A stretch of 64,000 bases of DNA. Origin: Clostridia bacterium (lineage in GTDB: Bacteria; Bacillota; Clostridia; Oscillospirales; CAG-272). The position numbers and the translations under genes were made by a program. The stretch is taken from the NCBI GenBank assembly GCA_017537175.1, contig JAFYLH010000024.1, positions 21,800 through 85,799 on the forward strand. The letters run 5' to 3'. Below are positions 42,951 through 52,600 of the stretch, piece by piece. Under the pieces are notes generated by a model, which did not search any database, was not told the DNA's origin, and worked only from the letters and a program-made list of their open reading frames with translations. Position 1 is the first letter of the stretch. Each line of letters opens with the position of its first letter.

Positions 42951-45869
42951 ATGAGAATAGGTATTGATATAGGTTCAACTACCATAAAATGCGTTGTGCT
43001 TGACGATCAGGGTAAGCTTATCCATAAAAGCTATGAGCGTCATTTTGCAATGATAACAGAAAAGGCCCAAGAGGTGATCAAGGGTCTTATCGATAAATTC
43101 AATATTACCGAGCCTGTTGTCTGTGCTGTTTCGGGCTCTGCGGGTATGGGTCTTGCCGAGCGTGCAGGAGTACCCTTTGTACAGGAGGTCTATGCCACCA
43201 AGGTAGCCATAGACAACCGACTGCCCGACACCGATGTTGTAATCGAGCTTGGCGGTGAGGATGCAAAGATCCTGTTTTTAAAGGGCAATCTTGAGGTAAG
43301 AATGAACGGTACCTGCGCAGGCGGCACCGGTGCCTTTGTTGACCAGATGGCGAGTCTTATGCAGATAGATCCCGACGAGATGAACGAGCTTGCCAAGAGC
43401 CACGAAAAGATATATTCTATCGCATCCCGCTGCGGAGTCTTTGCCAAAACAGACATCCAGCCTCTGCTCAATCAGTTTGCAAGAAAAGAGGATATCTCTG
43501 CAAGTATATTCTATGCCGTAGTAAACCAGACCATTACAGGTCTTGCCCAGGGACATCCCATTGAGGGCAATATAGTTTATCTGGGCGGTCCCCTGACCTT
43601 TTTGTCCGAGCTGAGACGCGCCTTTGATAAGACCCTTGACTGCAAGGGTATATGTCCCGAGGACTCCCTTGTCTTTGTTGCGCTGGGTGCGGCATATTAT
43701 GCCGAAGAAAAGGTGGATCTGCAAAGGGTTTATGAGCTTATCGGTCAAAAGACAGATTCAACTGTTGACTCTGCACTCAAGCCCCTCTTTTCGGATCAAA
43801 AGGAATATGAGGAGTTTATCTCCCGTCACAACAAAAATGCCGTACCGAGAAAGGAAGGCATTGCCTATGATGGTGATGCTTATCTTGGTATCGACTCAGG
43901 CTCTACTACCTTAAAGGTAGTTCTTACCGACAAAGACGGCGCAATTATATTTTCAAAATATCAGTCAAATCAGGGTACACCCATTGATGTTGTAAGGGAT
44001 ACCCTTATAGAAATGTACGAAAAATATCCTAACATAAAAATCCTGTCAAGTGCTGTTACAGGATACGGTGAGGATATGATGAAAAACGCCCTTGGTATTG
44101 ATTTAGGCGTTGTTGAGACGGTGGCTCACTTTACCGCCGCAAAATACTTTATGCCCGATGTTGAGTTTATCATCGACATCGGCGGACAGGATATCAAGTG
44201 CTTTAAGATATCCAACGGTGCAATAGACAATATATTCTTAAACGAGGCCTGCTCCTCCGGCTGCGGCTCATTTCTGCAGACCTTTGCCAATTCTTTGGGT
44301 TATCCCATAGATGAATTTGCTTCATTAGGTCTGTTTGGCAACAACCCCGTGGATCTGGGCTCCCGTTGTACCGTATTTATGAACTCATCCATCAAGCAGG
44401 CGCAAAAGGAAGGCGTAAGTGTAGAAAACATCTCTGCAGGTCTTTCTATCAGCGTTGTAAAGAATGCCCTTTATAAGGTCATCCGTGTTCACTCTGCCGA
44501 CGATCTTGGCAAAAAGATAGTTGTTCAGGGCGGTACATTCCTTAACAATGCGGTATTACGCGCCTTTGAGCAGGAGATCGGTGTAGAGGTCATCCGTCCC
44601 GACATTGCAGGTATGATGGGTGCTTACGGTGCGGCTCTTTATGCCAAGGAAATGAAGAAGCACGAGGGATATTCGGCAATTCTTTCTCAGGAGGAGCTGA
44701 AGAGCTTTACCTATACCACAAAGAATATCGTATGTAACGGCTGTAACAATAAGTGTCAGCTTACCATAAACGATTTTGGCTCGGGCAGAAGATTTATCGG
44801 CGGCAACCGTTGTGAAAAGCCTGTTACCAACAAGGTTCAGGATGACTCCCTTAATCTCTATGAATACAAGCTTAAAAAGCTTGCCTCCTTCCCCGAGGGT
44901 AAGGGTACCAAGGGAACTGTAGGTCTGCCTATGGGTCTTAATATGTACGAGATGTACCCCTTCTGGAACACTCTGTTCAGGGAGCTGGGCTATACGGTCA
45001 AGATGAGCGGCTTTTCTGACAGAAGGCTCTATCTTAAGGGTCAAGGCACTATCCCATCGGATACGGTGTGCTTCCCTGCCAAGCTTGTACACGGTCATAT
45101 ACAGAAGCTTATAGAGATGAATGTGGATGCCATATTCTATCCCTGTATGACCTACAACTTTGACGAAAAGAAGGCTCATAACTGCTACAACTGTGCGGTT
45201 ATTGCAGGCTATCCCGAGGTTATAGAGGCTAACACCCTTAACTTTGGAAATATCAAATATATAAACACCTATGTAGGCCCTCATAACCGTAAGGATTTCC
45301 CTGCCCGCTTCAGAGCTGTTCTGGAAAAGGAGCTGGGCAGCTTTACCCTGTCTGAGGTAAAGAAGGCCTGCAAAAAGGCATATCTTGCCTATGACAGCTA
45401 TATGGCTGATATACGCAGCGAGGGCAAGAGAATAATCGATGCTGCCCGTGCAGAGCACAAGCGCATAATCGTTCTTGCAGGCCGTCCCTACCACGCCGAC
45501 CCCGAGATCAACCACGGCATCCATAAGCTTATAGGTGCTCTTGGCTTTGCGGTGGTTTCGGAGGATGCTGTGGCTTATCTTGAGCCTAAGTTCAAGCTCA
45601 ATCTGCTCAGCCAGTGGACATACCATCAAAGACTCTTCTCTGCCGCAAGATATGTTGCGGGACAGGATGATATGTTTATTGTACATCTGGTATCCTTTGG
45701 CTGCGGTCTTGACGCCCTTACCTCAGATGAGGTGCGCAGTATTCTTGAGCACAACGGCAATCTGTATACGCAGATCAAGATCGACGAGGTTACAAACCTG
45801 GGTGCGGTCAAGATCAGACTGAGAAGCCTTATTGCGGCAATAGAACAGCAGAAAAAGGAGGGCAAGTGA
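42951..45869 (+). CDS. PlsA-like protein: double BcrAD/BadFG activase domains plus DUF2229
   Basis: The 972-residue protein has two ASKHA ATPase activase domains (about 1-265, GIDIGSTTIKCVV and NGTCAGGTGAF; about 305-575, GIDSGSTTLKVVL and NEACSSGCGSF), each with cysteines in the positions that bind the bridging [4Fe-4S] cluster in HgdC-type activators, then a DUF2229/dehydratase-like part with CNGCNNKCQL, GLPMGLNMYEMYPFW and YPCMTYN. The two-gene arrangement matches the clostridial plasmalogen-forming PlsA/PlsR pair as I recall it, which reduces a lipid ester to a vinyl ether. Coupling with an aldehyde-forming enzyme supports an ether-lipid role. Not proven here. Confidence 0.82.
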   Translation: MRIGIDIGSTTIKCVVLDDQGKLIHKSYERHFAMITEKAQEVIKGLIDKFNITEPVVCAVSGSAGMGLAERAGVPFVQEVYATKVAIDNRLPDTDVVIELGGEDAKILFLKGNLEVRMNGTCAGGTGAFVDQMASLMQIDPDEMNELAKSHEKIYSIASRCGVFAKTDIQPLLNQFARKEDISASIFYAVVNQTITGLAQGHPIEGNIVYLGGPLTFLSELRRAFDKTLDCKGICPEDSLVFVALGAAYYAEEKVDLQRVYELIGQKTDSTVDSALKPLFSDQKEYEEFISRHNKNAVPRKEGIAYDGDAYLGIDSGSTTLKVVLTDKDGAIIFSKYQSNQGTPIDVVRDTLIEMYEKYPNIKILSSAVTGYGEDMMKNALGIDLGVVETVAHFTAAKYFMPDVEFIIDIGGQDIKCFKISNGAIDNIFLNEACSSGCGSFLQTFANSLGYPIDEFASLGLFGNNPVDLGSRCTVFMNSSIKQAQKEGVSVENISAGLSISVVKNALYKVIRVHSADDLGKKIVVQGGTFLNNAVLRAFEQEIGVEVIRPDIAGMMGAYGAALYAKEMKKHEGYSAILSQEELKSFTYTTKNIVCNGCNNKCQLTINDFGSGRRFIGGNRCEKPVTNKVQDDSLNLYEYKLKKLASFPEGKGTKGTVGLPMGLNMYEMYPFWNTLFRELGYTVKMSGFSDRRLYLKGQGTIPSDTVCFPAKLVHGHIQKLIEMNVDAIFYPCMTYNFDEKKAHNCYNCAVIAGYPEVIEANTLNFGNIKYINTYVGPHNRKDFPARFRAVLEKELGSFTLSEVKKACKKAYLAYDSYMADIRSEGKRIIDAARAEHKRIIVLAGRPYHADPEINHGIHKLIGALGFAVVSEDAVAYLEPKFKLNLLSQWTYHQRLFSAARYVAGQDDMFIVHLVSFGCGLDALTSDEVRSILEHNGNLYTQIKIDEVTNLGAVKIRLRSLIAAIEQQKKEGK

Positions 45870-47128
45870 TGGAAAAAAGATCTCACCACAGAGACAGGAT
45901 AAAATTCTCCCTCAAAATGAAGAAGGAGTATACCATCCTTACTCCCAGTATGGCTCCCATACATTTTAAGATCCTGCGCCCCATACTTTTAAGACAGGGC
46001 TTTAATGTAGACATCATTGATGCCGAGGGTCCCGAGGTACTGCAGTTAGCACTTAAATATCTCCATAACGATATGTGCTATCCCGCAATGCTGACCACAG
46101 GACAGATGCTTGCCGCCATAACAAGCGGAAAGTATGATCCCGACAAGGTGGCAATGGTAATAACCCAGTCGGGCGGCGGTTGCCGTGACAGCAACTACAT
46201 CCACCTTATGAGAAAGGCCTTTGAAAAGGCGGGATATCCCAATGTGCCCTTTATATCCGCAAATATATGGGCTCTTGAGCTCAGTCCCGGTGTCAACCCC
46301 TCCCCCAGAACTCTGCTTATGGCGGTTGCGGGTCTTATCTACGGGGATATGATAATGATACTGAGCAATCAGGTCCGCCCCTACGAGGTAAATAAGGGTG
46401 AGACCGATGCTATGATAGATAAATGGACTGATAAGATCGGCAAGATCTTCTCCCGCGGCAAAGGCTTTACCGTTGGGGCTATAAAAAAGACCCTTAAGGC
46501 TATTGCGGATGATTTTGCATCCATAAAGATAGAAAAAACTCCCAAGGTCAAGGTTGCCCTTATCGGTGAACTCTTCCTTAAGTACTCAGACCCCGGTAAC
46601 AACCACCTTGAAAAATTCCTTGCCGAGCAGGACTGCGAGGTATATGTTCCCAGTATCCTGGGCTTTGGCATCTACAAGACCAACGGCGCCCTTGAGGATC
46701 TGAGGCTCTACGGCGGAAATCCCATAAAGAGAGCTGTCCTTGAGATCGCTATGAAGTATATGTTCTTTATGGAGGATATCCTTATATCCGCCATAGAGGC
46801 AAATCCCCGTTTTGTTGCTCCCGAGCGTGTAAACGACCTTAAAAAGCGCGCCGAGGGAGTTATAGGTATCGGAAACAGTATGGGCGAGGGCTGGTATCTT
46901 GCAGCCGAAATGCTGGAGTTTGCAGACAACGGCTATGAGAATATCGTCATAGTTCAGCCCTTTGGCTGTCTGCCCTGCCATGTTGCGGCAAAGGGTATGA
47001 TAAACAAGGTCAGACGAATAGATCCCCGCCTTAATGTGGTGGATATAGAATATGACCCCGGCGCCACCAAGGTAAATCAGGAAAACCGAATCAAGCTTAT
47101 GCTTGTGGTTGCAAAGGAAAAGCTCTGA
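45869..47128 (+). CDS. PlsR-like partner: 2-hydroxyacyl-CoA dehydratase/DUF2229-like protein
   Basis: The 419-residue protein continues the dehydratase-like fold: LTPSMAPIHFKILRPIL, LKYLHNDMCYPAMLTTGQ and TQSGGGCRDSNYI, and the end with PFGCLPCHVAAKGM. Several conserved cysteines could ligate a cluster. The ATG at 45869 overlaps the TGA of the preceding gene by one base and has GGAGG 7 bases upstream; a GTG at 45866 is less well placed. In some bacteria this part is fused to the activase part, so the two work as one enzyme. The function follows the pair. Confidence 0.8.
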   Translation: MEKRSHHRDRIKFSLKMKKEYTILTPSMAPIHFKILRPILLRQGFNVDIIDAEGPEVLQLALKYLHNDMCYPAMLTTGQMLAAITSGKYDPDKVAMVITQSGGGCRDSNYIHLMRKAFEKAGYPNVPFISANIWALELSPGVNPSPRTLLMAVAGLIYGDMIMILSNQVRPYEVNKGETDAMIDKWTDKIGKIFSRGKGFTVGAIKKTLKAIADDFASIKIEKTPKVKVALIGELFLKYSDPGNNHLEKFLAEQDCEVYVPSILGFGIYKTNGALEDLRLYGGNPIKRAVLEIAMKYMFFMEDILISAIEANPRFVAPERVNDLKKRAEGVIGIGNSMGEGWYLAAEMLEFADNGYENIVIVQPFGCLPCHVAAKGMINKVRRIDPRLNVVDIEYDPGATKVNQENRIKLMLVVAKEKL

Positions 47129-47162
47129 TAATTTTAAAATATAATTTACGGCAGGTGTAAAA

Positions 47163-48710
47163 ATGAAAAACTGGTTAAGCGATGCGGTAGTATATGAGAT
47201 CTATCCGCAGTCATTCAACGATTCAAACGGCGACGGTATCGGCGACCTTCAGGGTATTATAGAAAAGCTGGACTATATAAAGGATCTTGGCTTTACCGCT
47301 ATCTGGCTCAATCCCATCAACGCAAGCTCCTTTCGAGATGCGGGATATGATGTAACCGACTTTTACAGCGTTGCACCCAGATACGGCACAAATGAGGATT
47401 ACAGACAGCTCTGCGACGAGGCTCACGCCCGCGGTATGAAGGTTATGTTTGACCTGGTTGCAGGTCATACCTCTATAGACCACCCCTGGTTCATAGAGTC
47501 CGCAAAGGTAGAAAAGAACGAGTACACAAACCGCTATATATGGACAAACGAGTCCTTTGATGACGGTGTAGGTATTGCAAGCCTGGGTGAGCGAGATGCA
47601 AAGGTAATCAACAACTTCTTCTGGAGTCAGCCTGCGCTTAACTACGGCTACGCCAACCCCAACCCTGCAAATCCCTGGGAGCTGCCCGTAGACCACCCCG
47701 ACTGTGTGGCTATGCGTAAGGAGCTTATGAACATCATCGACTTCTGGATGGATCTTGGTACAGATGCCTTCCGTGTTGATATGGCGGCTCACCTTATTAA
47801 GGGCGATATAACCAAGGAAAAGACCTCGGAGCTCTGGCACGAGGTTCGCAGACATATTGAAGAGAGAAATTCCGAGGTTCTGCTTATTGCTGAATGGGCA
47901 TTTCCTGAGGAGGCAGTAAGATGCGGATTCCATCTTGACTTCCTGCTCCACAGCGGTCCCACCGCATACCGTTCCCTTTTCAGATACGAAAAGGGCAGAA
48001 ATACCACCACAGACTTTGTGGGTCACAGCTACTTTGCAAGAGACGGCAAGGGCAACATCAACGAGTATCTTGACAGATACCTCTTTGACCTTGAAAACAC
48101 CCGCGGCAAGGGCTATATCGGTATGATCACAGGTAACCACGATATGCAGCGTCTTGCATATATGAGAGATCCCGAGGAGACCAAGGCTGCGCTTACCTTC
48201 CTTTTCACAATGCCCGGTGTTCCCTTTGTTTATTACGGTGACGAGATAGGTATGGATTATCTTAAGGGTCTGCCCTCAAAGGAAGGCGGCTATATAAGAA
48301 CAGGCGCAAGAACTCCCATGCAGTGGAACGACGAAAAGAACCACGGCTTCTCTGAAAGCGACACACCCTATCTGCCCACAGACAGCCGTCCCGGTGCTCC
48401 TACCGTTGAGGCTCAGATAAATGACCCCGATTCTATACTCAACTTTACAAAGAAGCTTATCAAGCTCCACCGTGAAATTCCGGCTTTCCGGCCAGACGGT
48501 GAATTTGAGATACTTCTTCCCTCTTATCCCTTTGTATTTGAAAGAGAGGCTGAGGGCAAGAAATATCTTGTAGCCATCAACCCCTCGGATCAGGTAAGAT
48601 ACTTTGATGCTCCCGAGAGAGCAGAGGTACTCCTTAATCAGAATGTTACCTTTGAGGGCAGCAGACTGGTGCTTGGCGGCGTAAGCTTTATTGTATACGA
48701 AGAAAAATAA
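47163..48710 (+). CDS. GH13 alpha-glucosidase / alpha-amylase family enzyme
   Basis: The 515-residue cytoplasmic enzyme has the GH13 signature regions: YEIYPQSFNDSNGDGIGDL at the start, nucleophile D206 in DAFRVDMAAH, acid/base E244 in LIAEWAFPEE and D327 in TGNHDMQR. The pattern fits the oligo-1,6-glucosidase/sucrose-hydrolase/trehalose-synthase-like subgroup that acts on short alpha-glucosides. It follows the PlsR-like gene after 34 bases with AGGTG before the ATG and no terminator between, so it is probably cotranscribed, though its link to lipid metabolism is unclear. Confidence 0.9.
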   Translation: MKNWLSDAVVYEIYPQSFNDSNGDGIGDLQGIIEKLDYIKDLGFTAIWLNPINASSFRDAGYDVTDFYSVAPRYGTNEDYRQLCDEAHARGMKVMFDLVAGHTSIDHPWFIESAKVEKNEYTNRYIWTNESFDDGVGIASLGERDAKVINNFFWSQPALNYGYANPNPANPWELPVDHPDCVAMRKELMNIIDFWMDLGTDAFRVDMAAHLIKGDITKEKTSELWHEVRRHIEERNSEVLLIAEWAFPEEAVRCGFHLDFLLHSGPTAYRSLFRYEKGRNTTTDFVGHSYFARDGKGNINEYLDRYLFDLENTRGKGYIGMITGNHDMQRLAYMRDPEETKAALTFLFTMPGVPFVYYGDEIGMDYLKGLPSKEGGYIRTGARTPMQWNDEKNHGFSESDTPYLPTDSRPGAPTVEAQINDPDSILNFTKKLIKLHREIPAFRPDGEFEILLPSYPFVFEREAEGKKYLVAINPSDQVRYFDAPERAEVLLNQNVTFEGSRLVLGGVSFIVYEEK

Positions 48711-48742
48711 ACAAAGGGCTGTAAAAAACAGCCTGAAAAGAC

Positions 48743-48779
48743 AAAGGAACCATCCTAAAAGGTGGTTCCTTTAAGTTTT
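48743..48779 (+). terminator. Hairpin terminator inside the IS end
   Basis: AAAGGAACCA pairs with TGGTTCCTTT around TCCTAAAAGG and is followed by AAGTTTTC. It probably ends the upstream operon. Confidence 0.75.
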
Positions 48780-48868
48780 CCATCAAATTATCGAAAATAT
48801 GTGGGAATAAGTGTACACAAACAAAACCGTAGCTAAATACGGCAAAAATGGGTGTGGAAAGAGTAATT

Positions 48869-49366
48869 TTATGCAGCAGTTTTTAACTGTCGCAAGCGTT
48901 TCAAATGAAATTTATGTAGGTTAAAACCAATTGAAACAAGAGAAAACTCTAAAATTACAGCTTCAAGACCTCTTCTAAGCACTCTTTTGTAATCCCGATT
49001 GTATTTGATAGTACCAAAAGCTCCCTCAACCTGAATGCTTCGATTCATTCGCAAAAGGACACCGTGGACAGATTCAAGATTACTTATGACCTCTTGATGA
49101 AAAGCAGTAAGCTCCCGGTTTAAAGTAATCTTCCTGTTTCCCTGTGCCTTGTTACATTTTTCTTTGAGAGTACAATCAGAACAATCTTCGCATTGATATA
49201 CTTCCTCAGTTCTGCCGAATTTGTTGCCACGGACAGGGCGGTCATAGATGTGATAAAACCGCCTGTGATTTGGACAGATCATATAGCCGTCATCGTCACT
49301 AACGAAATTGACAGCTCTGAAAGAGCCCTCACGATAGGATGCGGAAGTGGTTTCCTTATACCACAA
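48869..49366 (-). pseudogene. Truncated DDE transposase, C-terminal part
   Basis: The 165 residues contain RFYHIYDRPVRG, the zinc-knuckle-like CEDCSDCTLKEKC and the final QVEGAFGTIKYNRDYKRVLRRG block of IS1182-type transposases. The upstream reading frame is closed by a stop right after the hairpin near 49372-49407, so the N-terminal catalytic Asp residues are gone. It is inactive by itself but the flanking inverted repeats may still be mobilised in trans. Confidence 0.85.
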
Positions 49367-49371
49367 AAAAG

Positions 49372-49415
49372 AAGACTATGTCTCCATTCTTGGAAACATA
49401 GTCTTCACTTTTTTC
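49372..49415 (-). terminator. Inward hairpin at the transposase 5' side
   Basis: GAAGACTATGT pairs with ACATAGTCTTC, with T-runs on both sides. Such a structure just inside an IS end commonly blocks readthrough into the transposase gene. Confidence 0.7.
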
Positions 49416-49435
49416 AGAGACTTTTTTTACAGCCC

Positions 49436-49635
49436 CCTCATTTTGCATTCTGCACTTTATCTCGTTGACACCAACAACTCCTACTGCACTCCTAAAGTCG
49501 CTTGTACTCGTTGGGTGTTTGCCGTGAACCCCCAAACCTCGGCAAGCTCGGTTCGGGGAACCCCGGCGCCGTCCTCCCGGCACCACTATATCCCACACTG
49601 TGGGCGTGGTACTGCTCGGCATTCTGCATTATTTT
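49436..49635. other. GC-rich intergenic segment with short TTCTGCA repeats
   Basis: CATTTTGCATTCTGCAC (about 49439-49456) and GGCATTCTGCATT (about 49618-49630) bracket a GC-richer stretch with an incomplete palindrome around GGTTCGGGGAACC and a CCACACTGTGG palindrome. No gene, promoter or terminator is convincing. It follows the 3' end of the large secreted-protein gene. Confidence 0.5.
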
Positions 49636-52600
49636 TTATTCTACATCCAAAACATAGAAATTATAGGAATCGTCGTTATACTGAACCATGAAGCTCCAAC
49701 GGCCTGCGGTAAGACCGTCGATTGTGATCTCGCCGTTGGCGTCGATGTCTGCAGTCTTTTTGTACTGTGCGCCGGGAGCGTTCTTGATGTTGTTAGAGGT
49801 TGTATACTTACCGGGAGCATATCTGATGATATACATATCATCAAGATTACCGAAGGTAATTGTGTCGCCCTCAAGAGTATAGGTGGGAACCTTCTTCTGT
49901 ACATTGTAGTAGAAGTAGTGCTTGTAACCGTCGTTATACTCAACGATGATGGTAACTTCACCTTCTTCACGGTACTGGATCATATACTCCTGGGCATCCT
50001 TGATTGCAGTCTTGTTATTGAAATAACGTACTGTGGGTGCGTTCTTGATATCAGCAACAGACTCATAATGACCGTATGCGGTTCTTATGATCTTGATATC
50101 GGGGATATTGGTGATGATTGCCTGGAGACCGTTCTCTACAAGTACGGGAGTTGTAACGGTAAGGGTATGGTGAATTACATCGAAGCTGCCGTCATTGTAT
50201 CTTATAAGTACTGTATAGTCACCGGGATCTTCCATGGTGTATGTGAAGTCGTGGGTGGTCTTTGCGTAGTTTTCAAGCTTGTTTGCAGAAGCCTGATACT
50301 TAAACTCTGTAGAAGCCTTGATCTCGCTGTAGGAATTGAATGTACCCTTTGCAAGCCAAGCATCCTTGTAGTTTTCGCCAAAGTCATTAACTGTAAGCTT
50401 AACACCGTAGGAGGTTACGTAAGGCTGAATATTCTCAACTACTGTGTAGAGGAAGTAAGAGGAACCGTCGTTTGCTCTTACCCAGAAGGTATATGTACCA
50501 ACCCAAGGCAGATCGTAGGTAAATACTCCGTCAACGGTGTACTTATTTACTGTTGCGGCATCAAGAGTAACGTTCTGCTCAGCCGCCTTGATCTCAGAGC
50601 CTGTGGTGTATGTACCGATGGCAAATCTGATTTCCTTTACGTTATTGATACCGTTGATAGTGATAGTGTAGTTATCTGCGCCTGCAACAACGGGAGCATC
50701 AGCATCAAGCATAGGAATCTCCTGTGTCTCGATAGCAGAGCACTTTTCGCAGGTTCTTGTCTCAATACCTACGGAGGTGGTTGTGGGAGCAGTTGTTTCT
50801 ACCCACTGACCCCATGTGTGGCCTGTAGCGGGGATAGCTTCGGTATATGTGTCAAGACATTCGGAACATCTGTAGAAGGTCTCACCGTCTGCGGTACAGC
50901 TTGCATCGGTAACAAATGCCTCGTAGCTATGGCCGTTGGCATCTACATAATCACCAACATAGGTATCACCGCAAGCAAAACAGAAATAGGTTGTGTAGCC
51001 CTGTTCTGTACAGGTGGGATCGGTTGTATCGGTTATATATTCGTGACCGAGAGCAGATCCCATATCCTTGATGGTATCAGTGTTACCGCAGCCGTATTCA
51101 CAGTATGCGGTCATAGTTCCGTCCTCGATACAGGTTGCATCGTTGTTGGGGATGTAATCGTAATAGAGGTGCTCAAGCATTGTACCCTCTGCCGCTACTG
51201 TTTCGGTTGTCTGACAGGTGATACAGGTTCTGGTCTGTGTGCCGTCAGCGGTACAGGTTGCGTCATTGTTATATACGTAACCGCCGAAGGTATGTCCTGT
51301 AGCAGGGATAACGGTAGTGCTTGTATCACCGCAGTTCTGACAGCTTGTAACTGTCTTACCCTCTACGGTACAGGTAGGCTTGGTTGTTGTGGTCTTATAG
51401 TTATGACCGATTGCAGCAATAGCCTCGGTGTAGCTGTCACCGCAGGAGCAGGTATATGTCTTTACACCTGCCTCGGTACAGGTAGCGGCCTTAGTAACGG
51501 AGGATGTGTAGCTGTGGGTATGAGCTACCTGTGTCCACTCTGCCTGAAGGGTCACATCGTGACCGAAGGTAAAGGGCTGGCTGCCCCACTTGTCATCCCA
51601 GAAGTCCTGAGTCCAGTCAAGTCTTCTCCAACCGTTAAAGGTATAGCCGTTTCTTGTAGGTACGGGGAATCCGCCCATAACATCAACAAACTTTTCGTCA
51701 GCGCTGAAGTAATATGTGGTTGTATAGCCCGCGGGCATTGTACCGCCGTTGGGGTCAAGGGTCATAACATACTTTGCATTTGCTATTGTGCTTACATATG
51801 TAAGGTCGGGCAGATATACCCAGCCTGTATATGAGCTGTACTGACAAAAGCCCCAGCTGCCGCTTACCGTGGTAACTGTGATCTGTGTATTTGCGGGAAC
51901 GGTGAAGTTTATTGCCGCAGAACTGCTTGCGCTTGAACGCATTGCAATACCGGCGTCATCCTTATACACACCTGTAGAGTAGGTGGTAGGTGTAGAGGTC
52001 TTTGTCCACTGTGCCTTAAAGGTTACGTTCTCGGATACTGCAAAGTAATCGGACATATTAAGGGTATAACCGTACTTTTCGTTATACCAGCCGCTAAGGG
52101 TATAGCCGCTTCTGGTAGCCTGAGGCATAGAACCCATTACATCCGAATAAACCTCACCGGTATTGATACCGTATGTGGTGGAACCAACCATTGTACCGCC
52201 GTTGGGGTCGAAGGTGATAGTCCAATCCTTGGTCTCGGGCTCGGGATCGGGTGTAGGTGTGGAGTTCTGTGTCCACTGAGCCTTAAAGGTTACATTCTCG
52301 GTTACGTTAAATGTATCGTTTAAGTTGAGGGTATAACCGTACTTTTCGTTGTACCAACCGTTGAAGGTATAACCTGAACGGGTAGGTGTAGGCATTGTTG
52401 AGCCTATAACAGACTTATAGGTAGCGCCGTTCTTGATGCTATAGGTCTTGGTGCCGGAGAGTGTACCGCCGTTAGCATCAAAGGTGATTGTGTATGTGGG
52501 AGTAGAGGGTGTGGAGCTGTCAGACCACTGTGCATAAAGGGTGATGGGGTCGGAGTTAGATCTCTGTCCGCCAAGCTGTGTACCTACTGCAACCGCAGTA

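Larger units (their letters stand above)
48716..49435 (-). mobile_element. Internally deleted IS element (IS1182-like) with intact terminal inverted repeats
   Basis: GGGCTGTAAAAAA at 48716-48728 is matched by an exact reverse complement at 49423-49435, giving a 13-bp terminal repeat with further partial matching inside. The 720-bp unit holds only the C-terminal third of a DDE transposase plus two terminators. A full IS of this type is about 1.6-1.9 kb, so roughly 1 kb is missing. No clear target-site duplication is visible. Confidence 0.75.

Noticed and set aside
44556..45686. A 376-codon minus-strand frame inside the PlsA-like gene
   Set aside because: The plus strand encodes conserved activase/DUF2229 motifs throughout; the antisense frame has no family features.
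49600..51834. A 744-codon open frame on the plus strand opposite the large secreted-protein gene
   Set aside because: It is antisense to well-supported repeat domains, lacks a ribosome-binding site, and its sequence is low-complexity Cys/Val/Gly. The long frame follows from repetitive, biased codon use on the other strand.
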